Position numbers and translations under genes: made by a program
Shown here: one piece after another, positions 23,223 through 36,600 of the stretch
Layout of the letters: each line of letters starts with the position of its first letter
Position numbering within the stretch: the first letter of the stretch is position 1
NCBI RefSeq assembly: GCF_902635505.1
Contig: NC_045427.1
Coordinates: 598,255,665 to 598,319,664, forward strand
Source of the DNA: Sarcophilus harrisii
Taxonomy: Eukaryota > Chordata > Mammalia > Dasyuromorphia > Dasyuridae
Direction of reading: 5' to 3'
Length of the DNA: 64,000 bases
Notes under the pieces: model-generated
Told to the model about the DNA's origin: nothing
What the model saw: the letters and a program-made list of their open reading frames with translations, nothing else
The model's database searches: none

Positions 23223-23920
23223 ATTGAGGAGCATCTTCTTAGGTAGGTTTAGAATACTTTTTTGACCTGATCCTTTCATGTTCATCAAAGAATGTCCAAT
23301 GTGATTAGGGCCAGAGTAAATTAAATTATTGAGAGGTTCATGGCATTGTTAATACTTATGTGGGAAGAGATGTGAAACACCAATCTTGCAGTTAGTTGTG
23401 AAGTGACTATAGGTTTTAGGATAGAGACAGTAAAGTTGCAAGGAAATCTCAGGATATGTTGATTGAGGGATTAGAGTAATAAGGTTGACATTGGCCCTTC
23501 CTATTTTCTTCCCTCTCTCCCCTCCATCCTGCCCCTGCTTTTGAGTTAGTCATGAAGGACAATGATTCTTTATGTCTCAGCATTTAGTATCTAGGCTTAT
23601 GGAGCTGAAAGTGATATTGACCTAGTAGAGGCTACTTATGACCTTTTCCCTGCCTTTTAAACTCAAAGAGTCTATAATGTTTTTCACTTTTATAGCATTT
23701 TATCTTCTACAAAAGGATTTTCTATCCATTGGTAAGTTCTGTTTGCATGTATATTAGTATATCTGTGGGTGTACATGTTGATATGCATACATATGAATGT
23801 GCTTATACATGTACATTTATAAAGGAGCTTGTATGTTTATATTTATATATGCCTGCTTATGTTGATCTTGCTTATGTTGATGCATGTTGGATGTAACCAA
23901 CCATTGTCTCCCTCCTTTAG
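23223..23920. other. PARP6 intron 1, nothing recognised
   Basis: Unique-looking sequence up to the acceptor CCTCCTTTAG of exon 2. Confidence 0.3.
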
Positions 23921-24111
23921 GACAGTAACTTGATTATCACGGTAACGCAAGAGCCCATTAAACCTGGCAGATATCCAGTCAGTCTCTGATAACATTCCTT
24001 CCCCTTCCTTGTATGGTCTTCTGGATGTCCATCTTGCTGACCTCAGTTGGTGGCATGGAGGGGCATTGCCTAATGCTGACCGGGAAATGTGTGTGAGCCA
24101 CTGACCCAATG
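23921..24111 (+). other. PARP6: PARP6 exon 2 (leader and start codon)
   Basis: Acceptor TCTCCCTCCTTTAG| and donor CCCAATG|GTGAGG. The exon ends on the third base of the start codon, so it contributes only Met1. This fits the first residues of exon 3 (DIKSQYW), which need a preceding Met. The assignment rests on splice-site quality and on the ATG phase, not on transcript data. Confidence 0.7.
24013..24096 (+). promoter_or_regulatory. PARP6: Upstream ORF in the PARP6 leader
   Basis: An ATG at 24,013 opens a 27-codon frame that stops at 24,094-24,096, 12 bases before the PARP6 start. It has three further in-frame ATGs. It could lower translation or shift it to reinitiation. The PARP6 start has C at -3 and, after splicing, G at +4. 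Confidence 0.5.
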
Positions 24112-27100
24112 GTGAGGAATTGCTTTTATGATGCAGATGCATAGACACCTGTCATGGAGGTTTAATTTCTACAGCTAAATTTTTGGGGATATACTGTGGA
24201 AGAGTAGGTACTGGGTAGGCCTGTTACTTTTTTCTTATCCTCTCCTTTGGCCAGGTCTGAAGGTAGAGGGTGGGGGAAGATAGCAGGTAGGGTGGGACGT
24301 GGGAGAGACTTTAAGAACTAGGTTGGGGGTAAGAATGTTTAACTTAAGAGGAGCCACAGGAGAGAATGGGAAAGATGAGGCAAGACAGAAGCATTAGGGA
24401 AGGGATTTAATTAATTTGGTTGGGGGAATAGAGAATCTAAGGCAGGGATCTCAAACTTTTTAAATAGGGGGCCAGTTCACTGTCCCTCGGACTGTTGGAG
24501 GGCCAGACTATAGTAAAAACAAAAACTTTGTTTAAATAAAGAAAACTTCATAGCCCTGGGTAAGGGGAATAAACGTCCTTAATTGCTGCATCTGGCCCAC
24601 AGGCCATAGTTTGAGGACCTCTGAAAAGAATGTCTGTGGGAATCTAGGGAGCCTGGATATCAACCTCAGAAAAAGAGATCTGTTGTTGCTCTCCTCCCCC
24701 TCTCCCCCGCCCCACCTCTCCAATTCCTATTCCCCCTTCTTCCCCTTGGCTCAGTTTTTTTTTAAACAACCTAGGAACTCTACTGTATGGGTCTCTCATT
24801 CCTGCACTCTCTCTTGCCCAAGTATGCTTGTTCTTCATTCTAGGACATTAAAAGCCAGTACTGGACTGATGATGATTCAGATGGGGACAATGAGTCAGAG
24901 GAATTCCTTTATGGAGTACAGGTGAAGATCTACTTTAGGATAACCCATGGCTGAAAATTGTGACTATAGTTATATCTAAAAACCGTAATGATCCCAGACT
25001 CAGAACATGGGGATGTGGTCATGTTCTCTCCAACTCAGGCCTGCTGTAGAAGAGTTGGGACAGTCCCTATGGAGGTAGTCATGTATAGTTGTATGTAGAA
25101 GTAATCAATCTGTGTTTTGCCAGCCACTTCTCTTACTAGTCACTAACAATAGAGCTTATTGATCATCCTGCTACCAATTCCTAAAAATTATCATTGCTCT
25201 GAATAGAGTCTAAAGCATAGGAGTGGTAGAGACTTTCCTTATACAGAGCCTACTTGAATTGTTTTCTGTGTTTTTCAGCATAAATTCTATATTCTCACCC
25301 CTTCCACTAGTTTGCTCCAGGGTTATCCAGAGAGATATAGTTAAAACCAAAGCCATGATCTAAGGCTGGGAGGGGAAATCAGAGATTCTTAAAATGCATG
25401 ACGCTTGGACTCAAAGAAGAATTAATACTTCTTATTATGGGTATGGGTATCCTGGGTTACCCAGTATCTGTTGATAAAGTCCCTCAAGTGGTATGCCATA
25501 TTTATCCTTTATGATCTAAATTGTGAAGCTACTTATTCTTGTCCCTGGAGTTATCTTTTGTTTATTCTTCCTTATTGTCCCTTTGTATGTCACCCATTTA
25601 GGGAAGCTGTGCAGCAGATTTATATCGACATCCACAGCTTGATGCTGACATTGAAGCCGTGAAAGAGATCTATAGTGAGAACTCAGTGTCCATCAGGTGG
25701 GCTGAGTGGGGTTGGAAGGACTCTTTTCTTCAAATAATTCCCGTAGAATAGATTCTTAACTATTTTGTTTAGATTTTTAGTTGGTTTTTTTTTGATGTTA
25801 TGGACCCCTTTGGTATTCTAATGAAACCTGTAGACCCTTTCTTAGAATGTTTTTAAATGCATAAAATTTGTAGTACTGTAAAGGAAAGCAATTATGTTGA
25901 AATGAAAATGCAATTTTTCCCCCATCCAAATTCATAGATTGCTTGAAACCTAGCCATAGATCTCTTGTGATTCCGTAGATCCTGGGGTAAAAACTCCTGC
26001 CCTGGAAGAAGTCATCATCAAATGAGTGACTTGGGGTAGAGAACCCAGATTAATCTTTACTCTCTTCTGCCCCTCTTGCCATCTGCATTAGTTTCTTAGG
26101 CCAACACCTTCCCTGTCCCCCAACTTTTCATCTTGCCCCAACCACTCCTAGATTCTTACTTCTAGCCATATATGCTTCTGCAGAGAATATGGAACCATTG
26201 ATGATGTGGACATTGACCTCCACATCAACATCAGCTTCCTTGATGTAAGTGATGGTGATTTTTGTTCAGAGCATGTTGAGAAACATTCCCAAGCTGAGTA
26301 GGGGAAAAGGGGAGGGCCGTGTTATCTATGTATTCCCTTCATAGTATGTTTTTTAGGCTCTCTCATTCCTTAGACTATAAGCAGATAATGATTGGTATGG
26401 CCACGTGCCTGCATTTGAATTTAAACATGTGCATGTGTGGCAGATATCAAGTTTATTTGAGTATATGTTTATGTAGGTATACATACCCCTTCCATAGCCA
26501 TCACCTTCTGTTGTCATGAGCAAGGTTGTGATCCAAGCAACCTTCTACCCTTTTCCCCCAGGAGGAAGTCTCCACGGCTTGGAAGGTTCTTCGGACAGAA
26601 CCCATTGTGTTGAGGCTACGGTTCTCACTCTCTCAGTACCTCGATGGACCTGGTAAAAGTGGCTATTGGGACTTGATTGGGTGGGGTCAGGCAACATTTT
26701 TGTGTGTACAGCATTCCCTTCCTTTCTTTAGATCTTGAAATAACTAAAACAGGAGAGAGAATCTCTTAGGTTTTTCCGCCATCCTACCTTTTTTGTCTTA
26801 GTTCTCTTATTCTCAACTCCTTGGCTGGTCTCTTTTGGGATTAAATAATTCATAGCCTTTGTTCTAAATGTATTCCCTTCACTCTCTATTGTCTAAAGGC
26901 CTTTGAAGCAATTTTGCTTAAGTAACTGAGAAAATCCTTTTTATTTAGTTGTGTCTTAAGAACCTTCTCACAACTCTATACTTTTCCATTCCTTCCCACT
27001 TAATGGCACTTGATATGTTCTTGGGAACTAAAAACCATGTGGATACAGTTTTCAATATTGTTCTTTGCAGAACCATCAATTGAGGTTTTCCAGCCATCCA

Positions 27101-30100
27101 ATAAAGAAGGGTTCGGGCTGGGTCTTCAGTTGAAAAAGTAAGAATTCTGACCTTTTCTAGTTATTACAAGACAGGAGGGGGGTGAATGGACAGTCAGATG
27201 AGCAGATGTACATATGTGTGGATGGTTGGGCAGATAGGTTTTTGACCAAAGATTTCCTTCTGAGAGATAACCAGGGCTGAGAAGATATTGACTATTTATT
27301 CATTCTTGAAGCCAGTGGGAATTGCTGGGATTTTGCAGTAGTTAGGCTTGATTGCATCTCAGTTGCATTGATTGGGATCCCAGTAGGGAATGTTGATCTC
27401 TTTATTCAAAGGGTCTATCTTGGATCATTTCAAGGTACTTGATGTGGTCCTCACAGATTCTTTTTCTTTGACTTTGTCCTTAGTTATTTGAAATATATCA
27501 CAATCTTAGAGGTCAAATGATTGATATGCCAATTGTTGGTTTTTCCTTGGAGAGGTGACCAGAGAGAATAGATAAGGAAAGAGACGTGAGCAAATTTTGT
27601 TATATTATTCTCTTTCCTTGACTTTTCAGCAAAATTCATGCTTTTCCCCCCATCTTTATTTATATCCATATTATTCATATTGACACTAAATAATCCCTTC
27701 TGGGCTATGTTTTACTTCTACTCTCATTAATATATAGGGTATGAACTACCAGTCTGCAGATGCCTTATGTAGGAAAATCCCCGGGGTCTCTAACAGTATA
27801 GCCTCCTAATAATCGATCCCATTGGGTAGATGCTACCAGTCTTGGGGCCACTAGGAGAGAGTCCCTTTCTTTTCTACTGAGGACTCAGTAAAAGGCATAT
27901 TTTCTGTGTACCACTTGTGTTAAGATCATGAGTCTTCTGCTAGAGTTGACCTTGAACTGGAAATCCAGGTGTGATTAATTTGTGGTGTTCATTCAGTCCT
28001 TGATCATCCCTTTTCTATTGAGTCTGTTGAAAACTGCTCTTTCTTTTCTCCTGAGGATCCTTGGAATGTTCACATCCCAACAATGGAAGCATCTCAGCAA
28101 CGACTTCCTGAAGACCCAGCAAGAGAAGCGGCACAGTTGGTTCAAGGCAAGCGGTACCATCAAGAAATTTCGAGCAGGCCTCAGCATTTTTTCACCTATT
28201 CCCAAGTGAGTATAGGTCTGGAAGCGCCAGCCCTCCTCTACTTTTTCTTATTCTACTTTCATTTTTCCTACATCTTTTCATGATCCTTATTTTGTGGATT
28301 TATGCATTCCACCCCCCCCCCCTTTTTTTTTTTTTTTTTTTTTATGCTATAAATCAATAAACAAAATATACTAAGCATCTACCACATGCTAGACACTGCT
28401 AACTACTGGGTGATATACAAAAAAATGAAACAAGCTTTGTTCTCATGGAGCTTATATTTTGACTTATCCACTATCTCCAGGAGCTATTCTATTTCCTTCC
28501 CTCTGTCTTGTTCTTTCACCTCCATCTGACACATTACCCTTCTATCCCTTATGTCCTATTCCTCCTACTTCTCACCTCTAGTCTCCATTACTCTTTCTTC
28601 TGATCCTGTCAATTACCCTTTTTTATCCCCTTGATCCTAGGGAATAGGTATTCAACCCCATTCCCTTATATGACCCTTATCTTTTATTCTTGAGCATAAT
28701 AACCACTCAATTTGAGTTGACTGAGTATCCCATTACTTGTTCTCAAGCACATGTTTCTGTTGCTGATACTTTCTGGATGCCCAGAAACCAAGTGTTCTCC
28801 AGGTGCTTATGAAATGACTATTAAGGGAATAAATAGGTAAATCTTGGTATCATGTTCAATATAGTACCCTAGTCTTACTCTCAGTAAAATTAAGGACTTA
28901 ACCCTTTGGGATGCAAACATTTTGCACCTACAGTATAGATATTTCTTTGTGTACCTTGCAGATAGTAGGCAGTATTGACTGAATAAATGCAACAGGTGTT
29001 GCACACTAGAAATCTCCTAGTCTCCTTTGGCTAGCTAGGGCAGGACATTTATTACAGAGACATAGAAGTGGGTCTCTTCTGGTCTTGGTCTTCTAGTGTT
29101 AGACATGTGAATGTATATAGTCAAGTAAGTCAAAGATATTTGTGAGACATAAATATGATTGTCTCAGACTTAACTGAGACTCTTGTTCAGGCTTTGGGAT
29201 TTTGGCCATGCTAAACTTTGTCTTAAACTTGGGTCCCTATTCTCTGTCTTTCTTCTGGAGTTCAGGCAGGTCCCTGTTGTATTACTTTACTCTTTGCTTC
29301 CTTTCTCTAGGTCCCCCAGTTTCCCCATTATCCAGGACTCCATGCTGAAGGGCAAACTGGGAGTGCCAGAGCTGCGTGTTGGGCGCCTCATGAACCGTTC
29401 TATATCTTGTACTATGAAGAACCCCAAAGTAGAAGTGTTTGGCTACCCTCCCAGCCCCCAGGCAGGTCTCCCCTGCCCCCAGCACGTGGGCCTCCCTCCC
29501 CCAGCACGGACCTCTCCCTTGGTACATGGTCTGGGGAGGAATTGGTTGGGGGGGGGGGGGTGGAATTCCACCAACAAGGAATGGTGGAAATGGGAAGACT
29601 AGCTCCAGGGATTAAGGCTTTAGATTTCCATGGCTTTGGCCTACATAAATATCTGCTGAAGTGCTATCAGTTATTGAATGATGTAGGTTGAGGGTTCAGA
29701 GGATTGAAGGGAGGGGGATGTATTTACATGGAGATTGAATAATAGGTTAAATTTTTCTTGCTCATTGATTTCACTTTAGTAGATTCCCATAGTGCCAGAC
29801 CATTAGGTAGAAAAGACAGACCTTTTGAGGGGTGGTGATATAAAATAGGTTAGCACTATTTCGTGGCTGAAGTAAAGCTTCTTAGTCAGTGGCTTCTGTT
29901 TTCTACCTTTTCCTTCCAGGAAGAGGAACAAAGGTGATCATATCACCTTTTCTACCAGAGCTATTAAACAAATACCTAAAGGCTCTAGACTGTCAAGTTT
30001 GGAATTTTTTTCTCTTATCTTAGAATTGTCTAGATTTGAACTTGGCTATGGGCCTGATGCTCTAAGGAGAGTTTTGTGGGGTTAGAGTAAGTATTGTAGG

Positions 30101-31839
30101 CTGCGGAAAGCACTTACAGGGACCTTCTCTTTCCTTGTCAGGTCAGTGGTCACTGCAAGAACATTCCCACCCTGGAATATGGATTTCTTGTCCAGGTAAA
30201 CAAGCTTGGGCCCCATCTAAATCTCTTCATATACTTCTTATTGTTGGATTAATTTTTTTCTACCACATTTGAACTGCATATTCCATCATTTGATTAACTG
30301 TCTTATATATCCCTCTATCCCACCATACCTCCTTCTCTCTTTATCTTTTGCACTTGGGTTTTTAGGATATGAAAAAGAAGGCATGATTCTTGCCCTCAGT
30401 GTGACAAAACTCACACATGAAACAATTAGAAAGTAATACAAGCTTAGTATATGACTTATTGCCCTCTAGTAGCTTTCCTTTACCAAAGACCATCATTACT
30501 TGCCATGTACTTTTTTTTTTTCCAATTTGTCCTTTTGAATTTTCTTGGTTCCATGCCTTTGCTCACACTAGTCCCTTTATTTGGAATTCTCTGCTTACCA
30601 ATTTCTTCCCATTAAAATTTTACTTATTTTTCAAGTTTAGATGCCATTTCCTCATCATGGAAATCAGCTTGAAAAGCTCTCATGCTCTTCTGCAATATTC
30701 CTAACACTGCCCAAACTTAATTCCAAGTACTGCTTTCTTCTGTTATAAATGTGAGCTATTATGCCCATACTAAAGTCTTAGTGATTATTCATGATAATAT
30801 CAAGGTTATATCAGTGGACTGCAAGCTTTGTCAGGTCCTTCCAAGCTGGAAGAGCTTCAAGAATGTGCTTCAGGATGAATTAGTATCTGTTAGCCTTTCA
30901 GAAACCAGCAGAATTTAGAGATTCTCATCACTAGAAGACTTGTCATCAGCCTATAATTTTTTTTAATCACAGCAATTCATGAAGACCTTTTAGTAATGCA
31001 TGAAGTTATGCTCCTTATTGATGGTAGAAATATCATAGATCTGTGGGTGCAAATAGTGAATTTACATAGGGTTTTAGTGTTAATAAAATACTTTTCTTCA
31101 TGTTAGTCCATTTGAATTTTACAGTGACCTTATTAAATAGATTGTAGTAATAACAACAACAATAGAGTGGCATTTATATAGTGCTTTTAAGATTTGCAAA
31201 AGCATTTTACAAACATCTCATTTTATTCTCACAACAATCCTGTGAGGTAGATGCTGTTATTATCCTCATGTTACAGATAAGGGAATTGAGGCAGAGAGAA
31301 GTTAGGGGACTTGTCACATAGCTATTGAGGGTCAGAGGTCACATTTTAAAACATTTATTTCCAATCTCAGGTCCATTGCCCTTTCTGCCTTGCCACCGAG
31401 CTGCAAATATATCACTTCCATTTTACTTCTGAGGAAATTGAGGCTCAGAGAAGCAAAATCATTTGTCCAAGATAATAAGTAGTAAAGCCTAAACTCTCAT
31501 TTTCATCTTCTTTCTGCTGCATTATATTGTTTTCCCTACTAGATTGTACATATGATGGCCACCCAAAGAAAAAACACTGGGAAATGAATGTAAACTGTTT
31601 GCATTTTTGTTTTTCTTCCCGCGTTATTTCTACCTTCTAAATCCAATTCTTCCTGTGCAACAAGAAAATTGTTTGGATCTGCACACATACATTGAATATA
31701 TATTCAACATATCTAGGACTGCTTGCCATCTAGGGGAGGGGGTGGAGGGTGGGAGGGAAAAATCGGAACAGAAGTGAGTACAAGGGATAATGTTGTAAAA
31801 AAATTACCCTGGCATGGATTCTGTCAATAAAAAGTAACT

Positions 31840-31870
<31 letters not shown>

Positions 31871-33614
31871 AACTGATGGAAAAACAAATTGGCTTTTCCC
31901 CATGAAAATGAACTAGGCTTCTAGGAATACAGAAGTATTTTGGACAATTAATTCTGCACTTATTTGCCCTGAATATTAGCCCCTATGTGCTGAGATGGGG
32001 TAGTGTAGGAAACAGGAAAGAAGAGAAACAATCTTTTTCAGATTGTTTCCCAAACCTAAATGTATGGGTAGGTGTGCAGACTTATAACTACAGGAGGGCA
32101 TCTCATAGTGCCTTGGCAAGATGTGGCTCTACTCCTTTTATCTTGCAGATTATGAAGTATGCAGAACAGAGGATTCCAACGCTGAATGAGTACTGTGTAG
32201 TGTGTGATGAGCAGCATGTCTTCCAGAATGGATCTATGCTTAAGGTATAATCTCTATAATTCCCCTATCTGTACCCTTCTCCTTGGACAAATATTGAAAG
32301 TAGAACTCCTGATAAACATATTTCTTTTCCTGGAGCCCTACCTCAAGGACTTTAGGATTTGGGAATATAGTCTCTAGAGAAACTTGGATGAGCCCATCCT
32401 GGAGCTGTCACATTTTCTTTATATTGTCTCTCTATTCCTGCCTGAGCCTATTATTCATTGGAGGAGCTAGTTTGTCCAGACTTTTAATGGGATCTAAATT
32501 GGGATTTGTTTTTATGAATCTGGGCCTTAAATTGTATTGTAGTAGACATCTTATGCCCTTTAATAGCATTCCTTCCAAGTTGTGACTGATTATTAATTTA
32601 AATAAGACTACTCACTTATTGATTGCTTTGTTGCTGATGGTTAAAAGAATCCCAGATTCTTTAGTCTCCTTTAATTTAGTCTTCCCTCTCTGTCTTACCC
32701 ATCCATTACTTCCTTAGCCAGCTGTTTGTACTCGAGAGCTCTGTGTCTTCTCCTTCTACACACTGGGAGTTATGTCTGGAGCTGCAGAGGAGGTGGCCAC
32801 AGGAGCAGAGGTAGGAAAGAGTGGAATAGGTGGGGACAGATTCAGATAAAGAATAACAAAAGACACTGAACCTTCAAAAAGTAGAGGAGAGCAGAATGGA
32901 ATATGATTCTCAATATTGAAAAGTTTCCTCATGTTATCTGGCTCTCTGTTCTCCCTTCTACTAAGGTGGTGGACCTGCTGGTGGCTATGTGCCGGGCAGC
33001 ATTAGAATCTCCAAGAAAAAGCATCATCTTTGAGCCTTACCCCTCTGTTGTGGATCCCAGTGACCCCAAAACTCTCGCCTTTAATCCTAAGGTAAATGTG
33101 ACTGGGAACAAGAGGAGAAGAAGGGCAGGGGACATAGGACAATGGGATTGAAGGATCGTGAACCATAGAGATGGGAAGCATGGGAGATTCCTTGTCCCAG
33201 AGGATGGAAGGAAACGTGTTGTAGAGGGTCTTGGAGCCTAATGTGGGCGATCAGGGTGTAAGGATCTGAGGATAGAAGGAATTTTTGCCTTTTATTTTGA
33301 AGATACGACAACTAAGGGAGCCTAGTAGCTAGAACTACTTGGGGAGCTATTTGGGGATAGTGAGAAAGAAGGTTTGGCTTCTTTATTATCAAGAGAATAG
33401 GCAAATAGGTAAGTGTAAGAGACTGTTCCTTTCATATATTCTTGTTATGGGGGAAGTCTTGTGATTTGAGGTCCAGATCCCACTGTGGAAATGATTTGAC
33501 TTGAACTACAGGTCTTCCTTAGCTACTTCTACTGTGAACAGCCTGAATGTTTTCCCAATATCAGGTTTTTCTCTTTAAATTAATCAATTACAGTGTATAA
33601 ATTATACATATATG

Positions 33615-33668
<54 letters not shown>

Positions 33669-36600
33669 TTTTGCTGAGGCACTTGGGGTTAAGTGACTTG
33701 CCCAGGGTCACACAGCTAGGAAGCGTTAAGTATCTGAGGTTAGATTTGAACTTGGATCCTCCTGACTTCAGGCTGGGAGGCTATCCACTGTGCCACCTAG
33801 TTGCCCCATATATGGGCATATTATTATAAATGTCTTGCAAAGAAATATAATTTTTATTTATATAGTTTTTTGAAGAGGTAGTATGGTGTAATGTAAAGAA
33901 TTTAGATTTGAATTTGGATCAAAAAACCCAAATTTAAAATCTTTTTTACATACTACTACTTACCTAATTTTAAGCAAGGCCTCTTAATTTTCTAGGCTTT
34001 AGTTTCCTCATCTCTGAAACTGTGGAGATTAGATTAAATGACCTTTGAGATCTCTTTTAGCTCTAAATCTATGAAACTGTTATGTCAGAAGTATCTTATA
34101 TGTAGGCATTCAGTTTTGGGAATAAGGAGAAGAGAATTTAAACACCTTCCTTGCTCTTAAAGAACTTAAATATAGTTGAGACTTTTCCTTTCCAACAATT
34201 GGTTCTCTTTTTTTCCCCCCACATGGTGGCTCTTCACTTTTCCTTGACTTTCACAGAAGAAGAACTATGAGCGACTTCAGAAAGCTCTGGACAGTGTTAT
34301 GTCCATCCGGGAGATGACCCAGGTATATGCCTGTTCCTTTGACTGTTTACATGCATCATTGTTTTGTACTGTTTTCATTTAGCTCCTGCCATCAACTTGC
34401 CTTTCCTTGATTTTTGCCTTACTGACTCTATTGCAACTTTTCTTAAGTTTTATAATTTCCTTTGCCTCAAAGTCCTATATGTTCTTTATTTTTTCATACT
34501 CTAGGAGTATTCAGGATAGCGAATGGAAGGATGGAATTATCCTGTGAGCATTTAGGGTGAATGAAGAGTATTTTGCAGGTTGGGATAGAGGGAAGAGGTT
34601 TAAGTAGATAAAAGGCCTAGCCTCTTTCCTCATGCCTCTGGCAACAGCATCTTCAGGAAGCACAGGGAAGCTTCTGCCCTGAAGTTACTCCTCTTCACAT
34701 ACTCTATACCTTTCTGCTTCATATCTGTTCCTTCCTTTCTGTGACTCCTTGCTTAGATATTTGGAGATTAATTTTTATTCATGTTACATATGCCCCTTCT
34801 TGCAAATAAATCCAGAATATATTAGGAAGCATATATTTAAAATGAGATTCAATTTAGTTTTCATTTATATACATGTCAGGGTCACCTTATTACATAAAAG
34901 TAATGCTCTAAGGAGCATCTGTGTGTTTTATATGTGTTTAGCTATTTTTCATACATATAGCTTATCTTTATATTTGGGCTAATGGTTTTCTTAGAATATT
35001 GATCATATCTGGTAATACAGTGTGTTAGATAAAGCATGGGATCTAGAATCAGGAAACCTGGATTCCATTTCTGCCTTGATAGTTATTAATTGTCTGACTC
35101 AAGGAATGTCGTTTAATTTCAATCTCATTTTCTTAATTTGTAAGATGAAGAGGATAATGTAAGGTTATGAGAAAATTTCTTTATAAATAAGCCTTTGAGT
35201 AACATAATATATTTTATCTATCATTTAATATTTCTCCTTGTCTTTGAGTCAGTCTCAGGGACCTGCCTATAGAAAACTGAAATTCACTGGTGGAAAGTGT
35301 TTCTTTTTTCCTTGGGAGTTAATCTTGCGGATATTGTTTCTGTAGGGTTCATATCTGGAAATCAAGAAACAGATGGACAAACTGGATCCTTTGGCCCACC
35401 CTCTCCTGCAGTGGTATGGATGCAGTGACCACTCCCTCCTGGGGGGTACGAAAGCAGAGACCACTCCCTTTTTTGGGGGGGATGGATGTAATGGCCATTT
35501 CCTTTCTTCTGTGTTTGGGTTTGGATATGGATGAAGATCACTTTTCCTTCCTGATTCAACAAAAATATTTACTTTGTTTTCTTCTGAGAATGAATAGCTC
35601 CTACTTTGCAGAAATAATATCTTTATCTTCATTTGATTTACAAAAATTTAGCTCCTACAAGGAATTTACATACTTCTTTAAGTTCTCACAGGTTTTCAGT
35701 GGATATCTGAAACTAATGTACATAGTAGGTGTTTTAAGTACTTGTTACACATAGAAATAAACACTCCTTACTACATATATTTAAAATTCCCACATACTTG
35801 TAGAGGTTTATATCTCCTCCCTTCCCTTCCTTCTCATCACAGAGGGTCTGTTCTCCCAATTGGGCCTCTTCCCCAAATAATGGGTGTGAAGTAGGGGAGT
35901 CAGGCTGATACTCTTCCTTCCCTTTTAAAATAGGGCCTGCAAATTAAAGTGCTCTCAAGTTTCATCACTCAGAACTGCTTGGGGAAAATTGTACATCCCC
36001 AAAGCCTAGGAACTGCTTCCTAGGCTGTGCTTACGGTTACTTAATATTTTCCCCTAATTTCCCTCTTTTTTTCTGTTCTTCTGCTTAGAAGTAGCATAAT
36101 TTAGTAAAACAGAAGTTTCTCCCTTGATCATAAAGAGACTTTTATCTGGTGCTGCTTTGACAAGACAGATCAGAAACAGTCAAATGACATTTAACTCAGG
36201 AAACTATTCTTCAGAAATTCTTGATATGCTTGATATCAACCATCTGTGTGCTTTTATCTGACTCCTTTTCCAATTTGGCCCTCCTTAGAATTTTTTTTAA
36301 AAATCTGTTTTGTCTGTTTAGTTTTCTCTTTCTCTTGGTCTAGTCTAGACGGTTGTTCTGTCTTGTGGCCAATAAAGGAACAGGCTAATTTATCTAGTTC
36401 TTTGGTCTTCTTTCTGGGCTAAATTATTTATTTAGTAAACATCCATTGAACATCTGTTATGTGGAAGACATTTAGACTGAATGAAGCAGAATGGTACCTA
36501 AAGCCTTGGGCTTCTCACTCTGAGACCTAGGTATAAAAGGTTTCCAAGGCTGACTAAAGGCTCCCCCCTTATACTCCCCTATCTTGGACTTTATCTTTTT

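Noticed and set aside
28083-28283. Alternative open frames overlapping PARP6 exons 8 and 9
   Set aside because: They are shadows of the PARP6 reading frame, which alone matches a known protein and the splice sites.
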